NCBI RefSeq assembly: GCF_026241105.1
Contig: NZ_JAPFFT010000026.1
Coordinates: 1-52,229 of the forward strand
DNA length: 52,229 bases
Direction: 5' to 3'
Source: Arthrobacter rhizophilus
Lineage (GTDB): Bacteria; Actinomycetota; Actinomycetes; Actinomycetales; Micrococcaceae
The notes below the pieces were generated by a model, which ran no database searches, was not told the DNA's origin, and saw only the letters and a list, made by a program, of their open reading frames with translations. Every line of letters starts with the position of its first letter. The stretch's first letter is position 1. A program made the position numbers and the translations under genes. Of this stretch, positions 24,504 through 33,048 are shown one piece after another.

Positions 24504-25029
24504 GAGACGCCCTACTTCCTATTTTCGAGTGAGGACACGCCAGTTTCGCCATTCACAGCCCCGGTGGGCAGGGGTGACCAAATAACTGCCAGAGCTCGCC
24601 GCTTCGTGCGTAACCTCGCCACTTCATGAAATTTCGGGCCTCCCATTCAACCCGCTATAGCTGCAACCAATAAAGGGCAGATGGAGACACAATTGTGCGC
24701 CCGCAACCCGACCACGCTTGTCTCTGCTGTGCCCGGTGCATTTGAGAGTAAGACCAACCGGACGTAGCGTCACGAGTAGCCCATACCTGATTTACCCACA
24801 CGATCCCAAGCCAGTACTCTCAGATTCAACCAAGCCAGTACTTGCCAACGCGGCAAATAGACACTCGGACTCACGGCCGGTTAGGTGAAGCTGGCTTCGA
24901 CCTTTCACAGATGGGCCTCCTTGAGCGCGGCCTCACCGACGTGACCAGCCTCTGGCTCTAGAACCAGCAGCCGGGCCGTTGATTTGCGGGGTTAGGTGAG
25001 ATCTCGCCTACCCCCCGCCCTGCCTTTTT
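24504..25029. other. Non-coding cargo DNA upstream of the hydrolase
   Basis: This 526-bp stretch has lower GC than its surroundings and no convincing gene on either strand. It holds a 13-bp direct repeat, CCAAGCCAGTACT, at 24806-24818 and 24830-24842 (period 24 bp, about 305 bp before the hydrolase ATG), which could be an operator pair. The end at the core transposon shows a C-rich/T-run (24990-25029). No 5-bp duplication matching the inner end is seen. Confidence 0.5.
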
Positions 25030-25067
25030 GGGGGCGCTGCAGAAAACGGATTTTATTCTGTCGTAAG
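25030..25067 (+). repeat. Inner (original left) 38-bp Tn3 terminal repeat
   Basis: GGGGGCGCTGCAGAAAACGG and the following bases to TCGTAAG match the outer 38-bp ends with three differences (positions 5, 10 and 29). It overlaps the tnpA stop codon, the normal arrangement at the tnpA end of a Tn3 element. It is in the same orientation as the outer left end and so pairs with the right end at 28914-28951 to define a 3922-bp core. Confidence 0.9.
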
Positions 25068-28048
25068 GCGCTGCTGGGACATGGTGGGAGGCGGTATGGT
25101 CAGCTGCCCCGGGTGACGCAGAGTCCTGAGTTTCCCGGGTTTTGTGGTGTCGCGCCAGCTGTAGTTGCCGGTGAGGTTGAGGTGTTCCCAGCCCAGGGGC
25201 GAGAGGTGGCGTAGCAGCCCGGGATCTGGTCTGTCGGCTCCGGTCAACGAACTGGTCGCGTGGTCAAGGTAGATGGTGTTCCAGTACACGATGGCGGCGG
25301 TGAGCAGCGTCAAGCCGGAAGCCCGGTAGTTTTGCTGTTCGAAGGACCGGTCCCGGATTTCACCGAGGCGGTTGAAGAACACGGCACGGGCAAGGGCGTT
25401 GCGGGCCTCGCCCTTGTTCAACCCGGCGGTGACGCGTTGGCGCAGGCCAGGGTTTTGTGCCCATTCCAGGATGAACAGGGTCCGTTCGAGGCGGCCGTAT
25501 TCGCGGAGCGCTTTCGCGAGACCGTTTTGGCGTGGGTAGGCACCGAGCTTGCGCAGCATCAAGGACGCGGTGACCGTGCCGTGTTTGATGGATGCGGCCA
25601 GACGCAGGATCTCATCCCAGTGCGCCTTGAGATGCTCGACGTCGATAGTGCCACCGATGATGGGTTCCAAGCTGTTGTACTTGGTTTTGTCCGGGGTGTA
25701 GATGCGGGTGGTGTCCAGGTCCCGGATCCGGGGCGCGAACCGGAAGCCCAGCAGGGCGGTCAGGGCGAAGACGTGATCGGTGAACCCGGCCGTGTCGGTG
25801 TAGTGCTCGAGGATCTTCAGGTCTGATTCGTGGTGGAGGAGCCCGTCGAGGACGTAGGTCGCGTCTCTGACGCCGACGTTGACGAGTTTCGCGTGGTAGG
25901 GGGCGTATTGGTCGTTGATGTGCGTGTAGATCAGCTTCCCTGGCGAGGCACCGTATTTCGGGTTCACGTGCCCGGTCGCTTCGGCTTTGGAACTGGTCCG
26001 GAACCGTTGGCCGTCCGATGAGGAGGTGCTGCCATCACCCCAGTGCCGGGCGAACGGGTGCTGGTATTGGGCGTTGACCAGTGTGGACAGGGCCGCGGCG
26101 TAGGTTTCATCGCGGATGTGCATGGACTGGGTACGGAGCATTTTCGAGTACGTTGCCGTGCTGCACGCTTCGGCCATCTTCGTCAGCCCCAGGTTGATTC
26201 CGTCCGCCAGGATCGCGGTCAGCAGCAGTGTTTTGTCCTTCGCCCGCGCCCCGGTCTTCAGGTGGGGGAAATCGTTCGTGAACCCTGTTTTGGAATCGAC
26301 TTCAAGAAGAAGGCTCGTGATCGGGATCCGTGGGAGCATGCCCGAGACCTGGTTGATCAAAGCTTTCGCCGCTTCGGGCACGATCGTCTCCAACGGTGCC
26401 GTCTTCAACCCCAGAGTGGTGATCGAGGCTTCCGGAAGTTCATCCGCTGCAGCCATCTGGTCCACCAGCGCCAGCTGCTCATTGAGGAACTCAAGCCGTT
26501 CCTGAAGATACGTTCCAGGATCAGCCACTGCGCGCAGCCCCAAGCCCGTGTTCTTGCGCTCCTGGAAGGTGTGCAGGGGCAGGAGGTAGTCATCGAAGTT
26601 CTTGAATTGCCGGGACCCGTGGACCCAGATATCGCCGGAACGCAGCGCATCCTTGAGCCTGGAAAGCACGCAGAGTTCGTAGAACACGGGATCGATCCCG
26701 GCCGCGGTGAACACCAACGGCGCCCACCGCTTCGGAACAAACCCGACCGGGGCATCATCAGGGATCAGTTTCACCCTTTTGGTAGCCAGCTCCCGGAGGA
26801 ACTCGATGCCGGAAAACAGTTCGCGCGCCGATGGTGCGGCGTGGAAGACCAGCTCGTCCAGGAACCCTGGCCAGTACCGGCGGACCATGTGGATGCTCTG
26901 CCCGATGCCGGCCAGGAAATCGAAGTCCTTCGGACGCGCCAGAGCCTGCGCTTCGATCACGCTGGCGGTGAACGCGTCCCAGCCCATGGCGGTATCGATG
27001 TCATCGAACGGGTCCGTGCCGTTTGTCCTGGCATCAAGGAGGAGCTGTCCCAGCGGTCCCAGGAGGCGGACCTTGTCGTTGATTTCCTTGCCTGCCTGGT
27101 GGAACTGTTCCTTGTGCCTGTTCCGGGCGCCGGAGAAGACTTTCGTGAAGATCCGGTCGTGCAGATCAACGATTTCATCGATCACGGTTGCCGTGGACTC
27201 AACCGCTACGGCAACCAGTGTCGCGTATCGGCGGGAAGGCTCGAACTTCGCCAGGTCCGTTGCGGACATGTGTGCGCCTTCCTTGGCAAGCTTGAGGAGG
27301 CGGTTCTGGTGGACCCTGAATCGGACATCGGCCGGCAATCCAAGATCACGCCATGCCCGGAGACGGTCAAGGTGCTCGCGCATCTGCCTTGAGTTCGGAC
27401 GTCCCGGCGATTCACGCAACCACACCAAAGGACTCACGCTCTCTCCGGGGACCACCCGAAGCAAGCCATCCAAACGCCGTCGCTGGTCTGCTCCCAAGCC
27501 CTCTGTCAGGGCCGCGTAGACGGACCTGTTGCCGCGCGTGATCGCCTCGGCACACATCCTTTCCATCACGGCCAGCGGCGGCAACAAGACCTTCCGGCGC
27601 CGCAATGACTCCACCAATTCCTCGGCCAGCACGAACCCGTGATCACTTACCAACGCTGACTTGGACAGAGCCTCAACACCCAGACGTTGTTCCTGCACGG
27701 TAAAGGAAGTGAACCCGAGCACCCTTTGCAGCTCAAGCACATGCCGTCGGCTGGTCGCCGTGCCCCGGTCGTAGGTTTCCCATGCATCGGGTGAGATACC
27801 GATCTGATCAGCCAGGAACGTCAATACCTGCGGTGCAGGATCTTCTTCGACTCCGAGAACGACCCGGGGTAGCGCATATACGCCATCAAAACAGTGAACC
27901 CAAGCCGATTTGCGTCACCACGGCGCTCACGGATCAGCCCGAGATCGGCATCGCTTAGCCCGTAGAACCGGTGAAGGTCAGCCTCCAGAGTAGGAATAGC
28001 GAGCAAACTCAGCCGTTCGGCAGCAGAGAGGACGGAACGACGAGGCAT
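25053..28048 (-). pseudogene. tnpA: Tn3-family transposase, split by a -1 frameshift
   Basis: The N-terminal piece (28048-27821) starts MPRRSVLSAAERLSLLAI, the DUF4158 DNA-binding start of Tn3 transposases, and reaches RYPG before leaving frame. The C-terminal piece is open to 25053 from the TTG at 27824. Reading one extra base at the CCCC run (27866-27869, GGGG on this strand) joins RYP to RVVLGVEEDPAPQVLTFLAD without loss, the usual family order. The catalytic D, D and E regions look intact (SSDGQRF, EHYTDTAGFTDHVFALTALL, REYGRLERT). It is transcribed away from tnpR. The shift may be a mutation, a sequencing error or recoding. Confidence 0.88.
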
Positions 28049-28097
28049 ACAGGACTCCGATCAGGATGAACGACTTCGAACGCCCAGCCACAACCAC

Positions 28098-28226
28098 GCG
28101 CTTGTCATACAATCAAACGATAGAACCCTTGATGAGACCTAATATAAGTAACGGGTTATATGACAAAAAATCGGCCCGGGAGAATACCTTGTCCGGGTGA
28201 CACTTAACCGTTCGTATAAATGACAG
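28098..28226. promoter_or_regulatory. res site and divergent tnpA/tnpR promoter region
   Basis: The AT-rich gap between tnpA (start 28048) and tnpR contains several half-sites of the TGTCAT type used by Tn3 resolvases: TGTCATACAA at 28103-28112, TTATATGACA at 28156-28165 (inverted), TGACACTTAA at 28198-28207 and ATAAATGACA at 28216-28225. The last two face each other around a 28-bp subsite next to tnpR. This fits a three-subsite res where TnpR resolves cointegrates and represses both genes. Confidence 0.7.
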
Positions 28227-28237
28227 GGGAACGAAGC

Positions 28238-28858
28238 ATGCTGATCGGATACATGCGGGTCTCAAAAGCGGACGGATCCCAAAGCACCGATCTGCAACGC
28301 GACGCACTCCTGTCCGCGGGAGTCGAGCCGGGGAACCTCTACGAGGATCATGCTTCGGGGAAGAAAGACGACCGGCCGGAATTGGCCGCGTGCCTGAAGG
28401 GAATGCGTGACGGGGACACCCTGCTGGTGTGGAAACTCGATCGACTCGGGCGAAATCTCCACCACCTCGTGAACACCGTCCATGACCTCACAGCCAGGGG
28501 GATCGGGCTAAGGGTCCTCACCGGGCAGGGGGCCGCAGTCGATACAACGACTGCGGCCGGGAAGCTTGTCTTCGGCATCTTTGCCGCCCTCGCCGAGTTC
28601 GAACGCGAGCTCATTTCCGAACGCACCAAAGCGGGCATGGCTTCAGCCCGGGCCCGGGGACACAAGGGCGGGCGACCCTTCACGATGACGCCGGCGAAGA
28701 TCCGTCTCGCGATGTCTGCTATGGGCCAGTCCGAGACTCACATCGGGAAACTCGCCAAAGAACTCGGCGTCTCCCGGCAGACCCTCTACCGGTATGTCTC
28801 ACCCACCGGCGAGCCCCGCCCTCAAGCCCAACGAATACTCAAACCCGCCAACGGTTAG
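28238..28858 (+). CDS. tnpR: Tn3-family resolvase (serine recombinase)
   Basis: A 206-residue small serine resolvase. The N-terminal catalytic domain begins MLIGYMRVSKADGSQ with nucleophile Ser9, continues through VWKLDRLGRNLHHLV and FGIFAALAEFERELISERT, and ends in a DNA-binding helix-turn-helix with ELGVSRQTLYRYVS. The ATG at 28238 follows GGGGAACG at good spacing. The open frame begins at 28220, but that ATG lies inside a res half-site. The last 30 codons are duplicated in inverted orientation at the far left end of the transposon. Confidence 0.93.
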   Translation: MLIGYMRVSKADGSQSTDLQRDALLSAGVEPGNLYEDHASGKKDDRPELAACLKGMRDGDTLLVWKLDRLGRNLHHLVNTVHDLTARGIGLRVLTGQGAAVDTTTAAGKLVFGIFAALAEFERELISERTKAGMASARARGHKGGRPFTMTPAKIRLAMSAMGQSETHIGKLAKELGVSRQTLYRYVSPTGEPRPQAQRILKPANG

Positions 28859-28951
28859 CCTCGGGCGCGGAAAACGGACTCCAACGTGCGGCAGAACCAC
28901 CGAAATCCTCTTCCTTACGACACAATAAAATCCGTTTTCTGTAGCGACCCC
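28768..28951 (-). repeat. Right 184-bp terminal inverted repeat
   Basis: Includes the 3' end of tnpR and the 38-bp terminus 28914-28951. It is the exact inverted partner of 21201-21384 and the source of that copy, since only here is the tnpR gene complete. Confidence 0.95.
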
Positions 28952-30670
28952 GTCATGGGTGATGGTGATTGACGTCCTATCACGGGTGAGGGCTTCAAGG
29001 GCGTTCAGTATCGATTCGCGGGAAGCGGGGTCCAGTCCGGCGGTCGCTTCATCCAGGATGACGATGGGTGCCTGTCTGAGGATGGCCCTGGCAATCGCTA
29101 GGCGCTGGCGCTGCCCGCCGGAAAGATCCTTCGCGGCATCGCCCAGAATGGTGTCGTAACCATCGGGGAGCTCGCGGATGAAGCCATCGGCTTGGGCGAG
29201 GGCAGCTGCCCGTTCGATTTCGTCGTCGGTGGCGTCGAGGCGACCGAACCGGATGTTGTCCCGCACGGTGGTTCCGAACAGGACCGAGTCCTGCAGCAGG
29301 ATAGACACGTGGGAGCGTACGGACGCGATCTGCAGATCCTTGACGTCTGTGCCTCCCACCCTGACCGTGCCGGTGCTCGGGTCGATCATGCGAAGGACAA
29401 GGCTGGCAAGGGTGGATTTGCCAGCACCGGATGGTCCGAGGATGGCGAGGTGCTCCCCGGCGGGAATCGCTAGATCGATCCCGTGCAGTACCGTTGTGCC
29501 TTCGCCGTGGCCGGCGAAGACGTTTTCGAAGGCGATGTCCGGGTTCCGGCTCTTCAGTGCGCGGGCGTTGGGCGCCTCGGGAAGATCGGTTTGCGCATCG
29601 AGGAGGTCCGCGACCCTCTCGCCGGAGGCAGTCGCGCGAGCAATTCTGCCCGTCTGCTTGGCCAGGTCCTTCAACGGTTTCATCCCTGTCTTCAAATACG
29701 TGAGGAAGACGATCAAATCTCCCGGCGTTATTGAGTGGTCCAATGCCCGCCAACCCCCTCCGGCCAATACAACTGCCGTTGCCAGGCCGATCAGAACATC
29801 GGTCCGACGCTCAAGACTGGCGGCGAGCCTAAGCGCGGCAACCCCTGTTCCCAGCGTGGCCTGGTTACTGGACCGGAAGCCCGCGCTGATCGTGTCCTCA
29901 AGTCCGTAGGCCTGGACTTCCCGGATCGCGCCGAGCGTCTGGGCGGCCGTCGTGGCCAGGGTTCCTTCACCTTTTCGGGAGTTGCCGGCGGCAGCAGTGA
30001 TGGGTCCGGAGCTCTTCCGCGAAAGGAGCCCAAAGACGCCGGTCGCTAAAAAGACGACGAGCGCCAATGGCGGGTCGAGCCATAGCAGGATGATCGTCAT
30101 GGAGATGAGCGTGGCCACGTTGCCCAGCAGCGGCAACCCGGCGGTGACGGCGACTTCCTGGAGACGGGAGACATCTCCAACAAGGCGTTGGACGGTGTCG
30201 CCGGTCGAAGCACGGGTGTGGTGGCGCATGGACAGGCTCTGGACGTGACGGAAGGTCTCGGCTCGAAGATCCGCGGCAATCCTTGAGCCGACAAGGGCGA
30301 ACGATATCGCGGACCAGTAGTTGGCGATGGCACGCACGATGGCAATGACCACGATCGCTCCACCGCACAACAAAAGAGTTTCAAGACTGGCATCCATGCT
30401 GGGGCCCGGTCTACGCAGAGTCGCGCCGAGGGAACGGGAGACGGCGTCGATGACCAGCTTCACGGGCCATGGTTCAATCAGGCGGAAGAGGACGTCCGCG
30501 GCCAAGGCGGTGAAACCTCCGACCATCAGGAGCCGATGACCGTGAAGATGCGGACGCACGCACCGCAACGTCCGTCGCAAGCCGGATTCCGCCTTGCCGT
30601 TGCGCGAGGGGCGCGCGGGCTGCATTCCAGGTCTTGGACGACGATGCCTGGGTGTCGTGGTCATGATCAT
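28799..30670 (-). pseudogene. ABC exporter (fused permease-ATPase), truncated by the transposon
   Basis: Native sequence runs from the ATG at 30670 to 28952 (573 codons). It is an N-terminal six-helix ABC exporter domain (about 45-335) followed by the ATPase with Walker A GPSGAGKST, Q-loop SILLQDSVLF, signature LSGGQRQR, Walker B PIVILDEATAGLD and H-loop THD. The transposon lies immediately after the H-loop. The present frame runs 50 codons into the transposon end (GVATENGFYCVVRK onward), replacing the last 54 native residues. All catalytic motifs remain, but loss of the C-terminal subdomain probably inactivates it. The start overlaps the preceding glycosyltransferase stop. Confidence 0.93.
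28952..28956. repeat. Target-site duplication, right copy (GTCAT)
   Basis: Exact copy of 21196-21200. Removing 21201-28956 leaves one GTCAT and an uninterrupted exporter reading frame. Confidence 0.95.
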
Positions 30671-31842
30671 GCCACCTTTCGCGGGGCTGGCAACGCCGCG
30701 GTGATGCGCGCGAGCACGCCGTCCCAGCTGAAACGCCTTTCAGCCTGCTCACGGGCCTGGGTTCCCAGTTGATCTCGCAAGCCAGGATCGGCGGCAAGGA
30801 CGCCGAGGGCAGCGGCGAATGCTGCGGGATCGCCGGCCGGAACCAGCAGTCCGGCGCGTCCATGGTCAAGAATGGAGGGGATCTGTCCCACCGAGGTTGC
30901 CACGATAGGCATTCCGGCAGCCATGTATTCATAGACTTTCAACGGCGAAAAGTAGTCGTCGCATCCGGGCTCCTCAACGGGGTAGGGAGCTGCGGCGACA
31001 TCGCACTCGTGAAGGAGCCCTGGCACGGACCCGGGTGCGACGGCCCCGGTAAACTCCGCTTCCAAGCCCAGCGAGGTTGCCAACTCTTCAAGTGTGGTCC
31101 GGACTGGACCATCGCCTATGACTTTCACGGCCCAGCGGTTCGGTCCGCCCGGGCTGCGGGCCTCGCGCATGTTGGCCAGTGCGACAGCCTGAAACAGCTC
31201 GGGAACCCCATGCCAGGGTTTCAAAGTCCCGACAAACGCAACCGTGAGGTGGCCGTCGTGGTGACGTCCGCCCGTACGGGCGGCTATTCGTTCGACGTTG
31301 ACGCCGTTCGGAGTCAACACAGTCCTGGCGGTAGGTACCCTGCCGTGGACCCAACGGACCACGGGCGCTGAAACGCAGGCCACGACGTCCGCCGCCCGAG
31401 CGTTGCGTCCAAGGGCACTTTCGGCCCGCTCCACGTCAAAGAGTTGCCGGTACCGAGCTTGTTCTTCAATGAGAGGGGCATTGACTTCGAGTACGGCCGG
31501 GACGCCGAGGACGCTGGCCACCACTGACACCACCGGGCTGAATAGCGAATAGCGTTCGTAAACCAATTCGCAGCCGTCGTGAAGGATCCTGGCGGCGAGC
31601 GCGAATGCCGCGTCTTCGAGGGCGAGCTCGCGCACGGGTCCTTCGGCGCGCCCGGCGGCAACTTCGACGACGTCGAGATCGGCCAGATCGTCTGGACGAT
31701 CGGTGCCCAGCCGGGTGCAGTAGAGCGTTACCGTCGCCCCCTTCTTGCGCCAGGCGCGCACGATTTCCTGGACATGGACAGACGATCCTTTGGTGCCAAA
31801 CACCGGCACGCCTTCGTCAGCGCAAACGTATGCCACATGCAT
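30667..31842 (-). CDS. Glycosyltransferase family 4 protein
   Basis: A 391-residue GT-B fold glycosyltransferase. The N-terminal acceptor half includes GTKGSSVHVQEIVRAWRKKG and YERYSLFSPVVSV; the C-terminal donor half includes TPNGVNVERI, VAFVGTLKPWHG and KVIGDGP. The nucleotide-sugar site is DYFSPLKVYEYMAAGMPIVAT, where the EX7E-type region reads PLKVYEYMAAG. There is no signal peptide, so it acts on the cytoplasmic side. Its ATG shares a base with the stop of the preceding glycosyltransferase (TGATG), and its stop overlaps the exporter start by 4 bases. Donor and acceptor are unknown. Confidence 0.88.
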   Translation of the reverse strand: MHVAYVCADEGVPVFGTKGSSVHVQEIVRAWRKKGATVTLYCTRLGTDRPDDLADLDVVEVAAGRAEGPVRELALEDAAFALAARILHDGCELVYERYSLFSPVVSVVASVLGVPAVLEVNAPLIEEQARYRQLFDVERAESALGRNARAADVVACVSAPVVRWVHGRVPTARTVLTPNGVNVERIAARTGGRHHDGHLTVAFVGTLKPWHGVPELFQAVALANMREARSPGGPNRWAVKVIGDGPVRTTLEELATSLGLEAEFTGAVAPGSVPGLLHECDVAAAPYPVEEPGCDDYFSPLKVYEYMAAGMPIVATSVGQIPSILDHGRAGLLVPAGDPAAFAAALGVLAADPGLRDQLGTQAREQAERRFSWDGVLARITAALPAPRKVA

Positions 31843-33023
31843 CAGGCAACCTGCTTCCGTGCCATGGACAGCGCACGAAGCTCGACTGCTTGCTGCCTGG
31901 AATCGTAGTTCTGTTCGATGAGCCTGCGTGCGTTTCGCGTGAGGGCCGGACGGTCAATTCCAGGCCCACAGATCTCGCGTATGGCCTCGGCCAGCCGGTG
32001 CCAATTGCCTGGGGGAACCAGGATCCCTGTGTGGCGGTCCCTGATGACCTCCGGGATTCCCGTCACATCGGTGCCGATGCACGGCACACCGATGGCCATC
32101 GCCTCAAGGAGGACGGTGGGCAGCCCATCCACGTTCCCGTCCTGGCCGATGACGCAGGGTGCTACAAAGACGTCGGCGGATCTTAGGAGGGATCTGACCT
32201 GATCCTGGGTCTGGGCTCCCAGGAGGCGGACCGAAGCGCGGAGATTGCGGTGGTCGATGCTCCGTTGAAGGTCGTCGGCGAGTTGTCCGTCCCCGGCAAT
32301 CCTCACATCCAGCCGGAAGCCCTGTTCCAGAAGCTCTGCGGCAGCGGCCAGCAGATATTCAAAACCTTTCTTTTCCACGAGCCTTCCGACCGCGGCGATC
32401 CGGACGATCTCACCTACGGGACGTGGTTCCTCGTAAGGGAAGCTCTCCAGTTCCAAGCCATTGCGTACCAGATGCAAGCGGTCCGTTGCCCCGGGGAAGC
32501 GGCGCCGCAAGTAGCTGAGATTGTATTGACTGATCGTTATTGCATGGTGGGCCTGTTCCAGCTTGATCCGAAGGTGCTCGCCGGCGTCCGATTCACGGAA
32601 GATGTCCGCCGCGTGGGCGGTGAACGAGTAAGGGACCCGGGTCAACAATGAAGCAAGCCTCGCCACATTGGCGGCAATCGAACCGAAATGGGCGTGTAAA
32701 TGCACAATGTTGCGTTGCTGCAGCGCGATGGCGAGTTGGAGTGCCTGGGCCGCGTCGTCCGGGTCCGTCCACGTCAACTCGTTGAAGGCCGCGGCCACTG
32801 CGTGGCTGATCCCCGCTTTCTCGGCACTCCGGAAAATGTCCCAGAGATCCTCGGACCTATGGGGCCGGTCGATGTAGCTTACGGGTGCTTGGACCCTGGC
32901 CAGTTCCGGGTGGAAACGGGGGCCCGTGGGTGGCCGCAACGAAAAAATGCTGATCCTTTCTCCGGCGGCCTCCCGTGCCAGAATCTCGGAGACGATGAAC
33001 GTTTCAGAGAAACGTGGATACAT
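31842..33023 (-). CDS. Glycosyltransferase family 4 protein (WcaL/PelF-like start)
   Basis: A 393-residue GT-B glycosyltransferase. The N-terminus MYPRFSETFIVSEILAREA is the motif of colanic-acid-type family 4 enzymes. Later motifs are HAHFGSIAANVARLASLL, VRNGLELESF, AAVGRLVEKKGFEYLLAA, and the donor site GNVDGLPTVLLEAMAIG with the EX7E pattern. The ATG at 33023 is the only normal start, yet the codons before it (AYVLK) look like the family's first beta strand, so translation may begin further up. It follows the upstream glycosyltransferase by 25 bp. Confidence 0.87.
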   Translation of the reverse strand: MYPRFSETFIVSEILAREAAGERISIFSLRPPTGPRFHPELARVQAPVSYIDRPHRSEDLWDIFRSAEKAGISHAVAAAFNELTWTDPDDAAQALQLAIALQQRNIVHLHAHFGSIAANVARLASLLTRVPYSFTAHAADIFRESDAGEHLRIKLEQAHHAITISQYNLSYLRRRFPGATDRLHLVRNGLELESFPYEEPRPVGEIVRIAAVGRLVEKKGFEYLLAAAAELLEQGFRLDVRIAGDGQLADDLQRSIDHRNLRASVRLLGAQTQDQVRSLLRSADVFVAPCVIGQDGNVDGLPTVLLEAMAIGVPCIGTDVTGIPEVIRDRHTGILVPPGNWHRLAEAIREICGPGIDRPALTRNARRLIEQNYDSRQQAVELRALSMARKQVA

Positions 33024-33048
33024 CTTGAGGACATAGGCGGTTTCCGGT

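Larger units (their letters stand above)
21201..28951. mobile_element. Tn3-family transposon, 7751 bp, with three ends and cargo
   Basis: Both outer ends carry the same 38-bp Tn3-type terminal repeat (GGGGTCGCTACAGAAAACGG..., ending TCGTAAG) and are flanked by the 5-bp duplication GTCAT. The right half (25030-28951) is a normal Tn3 core: an imperfect end, tnpA (frameshifted), a res region and a divergent tnpR. The left half (21385-25029) is cargo: HAD and HNH gene remnants, a hypothetical gene and a secreted SGNH hydrolase. The outer left end is a 184-bp exact inverted copy of the right end. No resistance gene is present. The perfect ends and duplication indicate recent insertion. Confidence 0.93.

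Noticed and set aside
25025..25035. Target-site duplication at the inner transposon end
   Set aside because: The bases next to 25030 (CTTTT) do not match GTCAT at the right end, so there is no evidence that the core inserted here on its own using this pair of ends.
26043..27392. 449-residue forward ORF antisense to tnpA
   Set aside because: Arises from third-position GC in tnpA. No ribosome binding site or recognisable domain.
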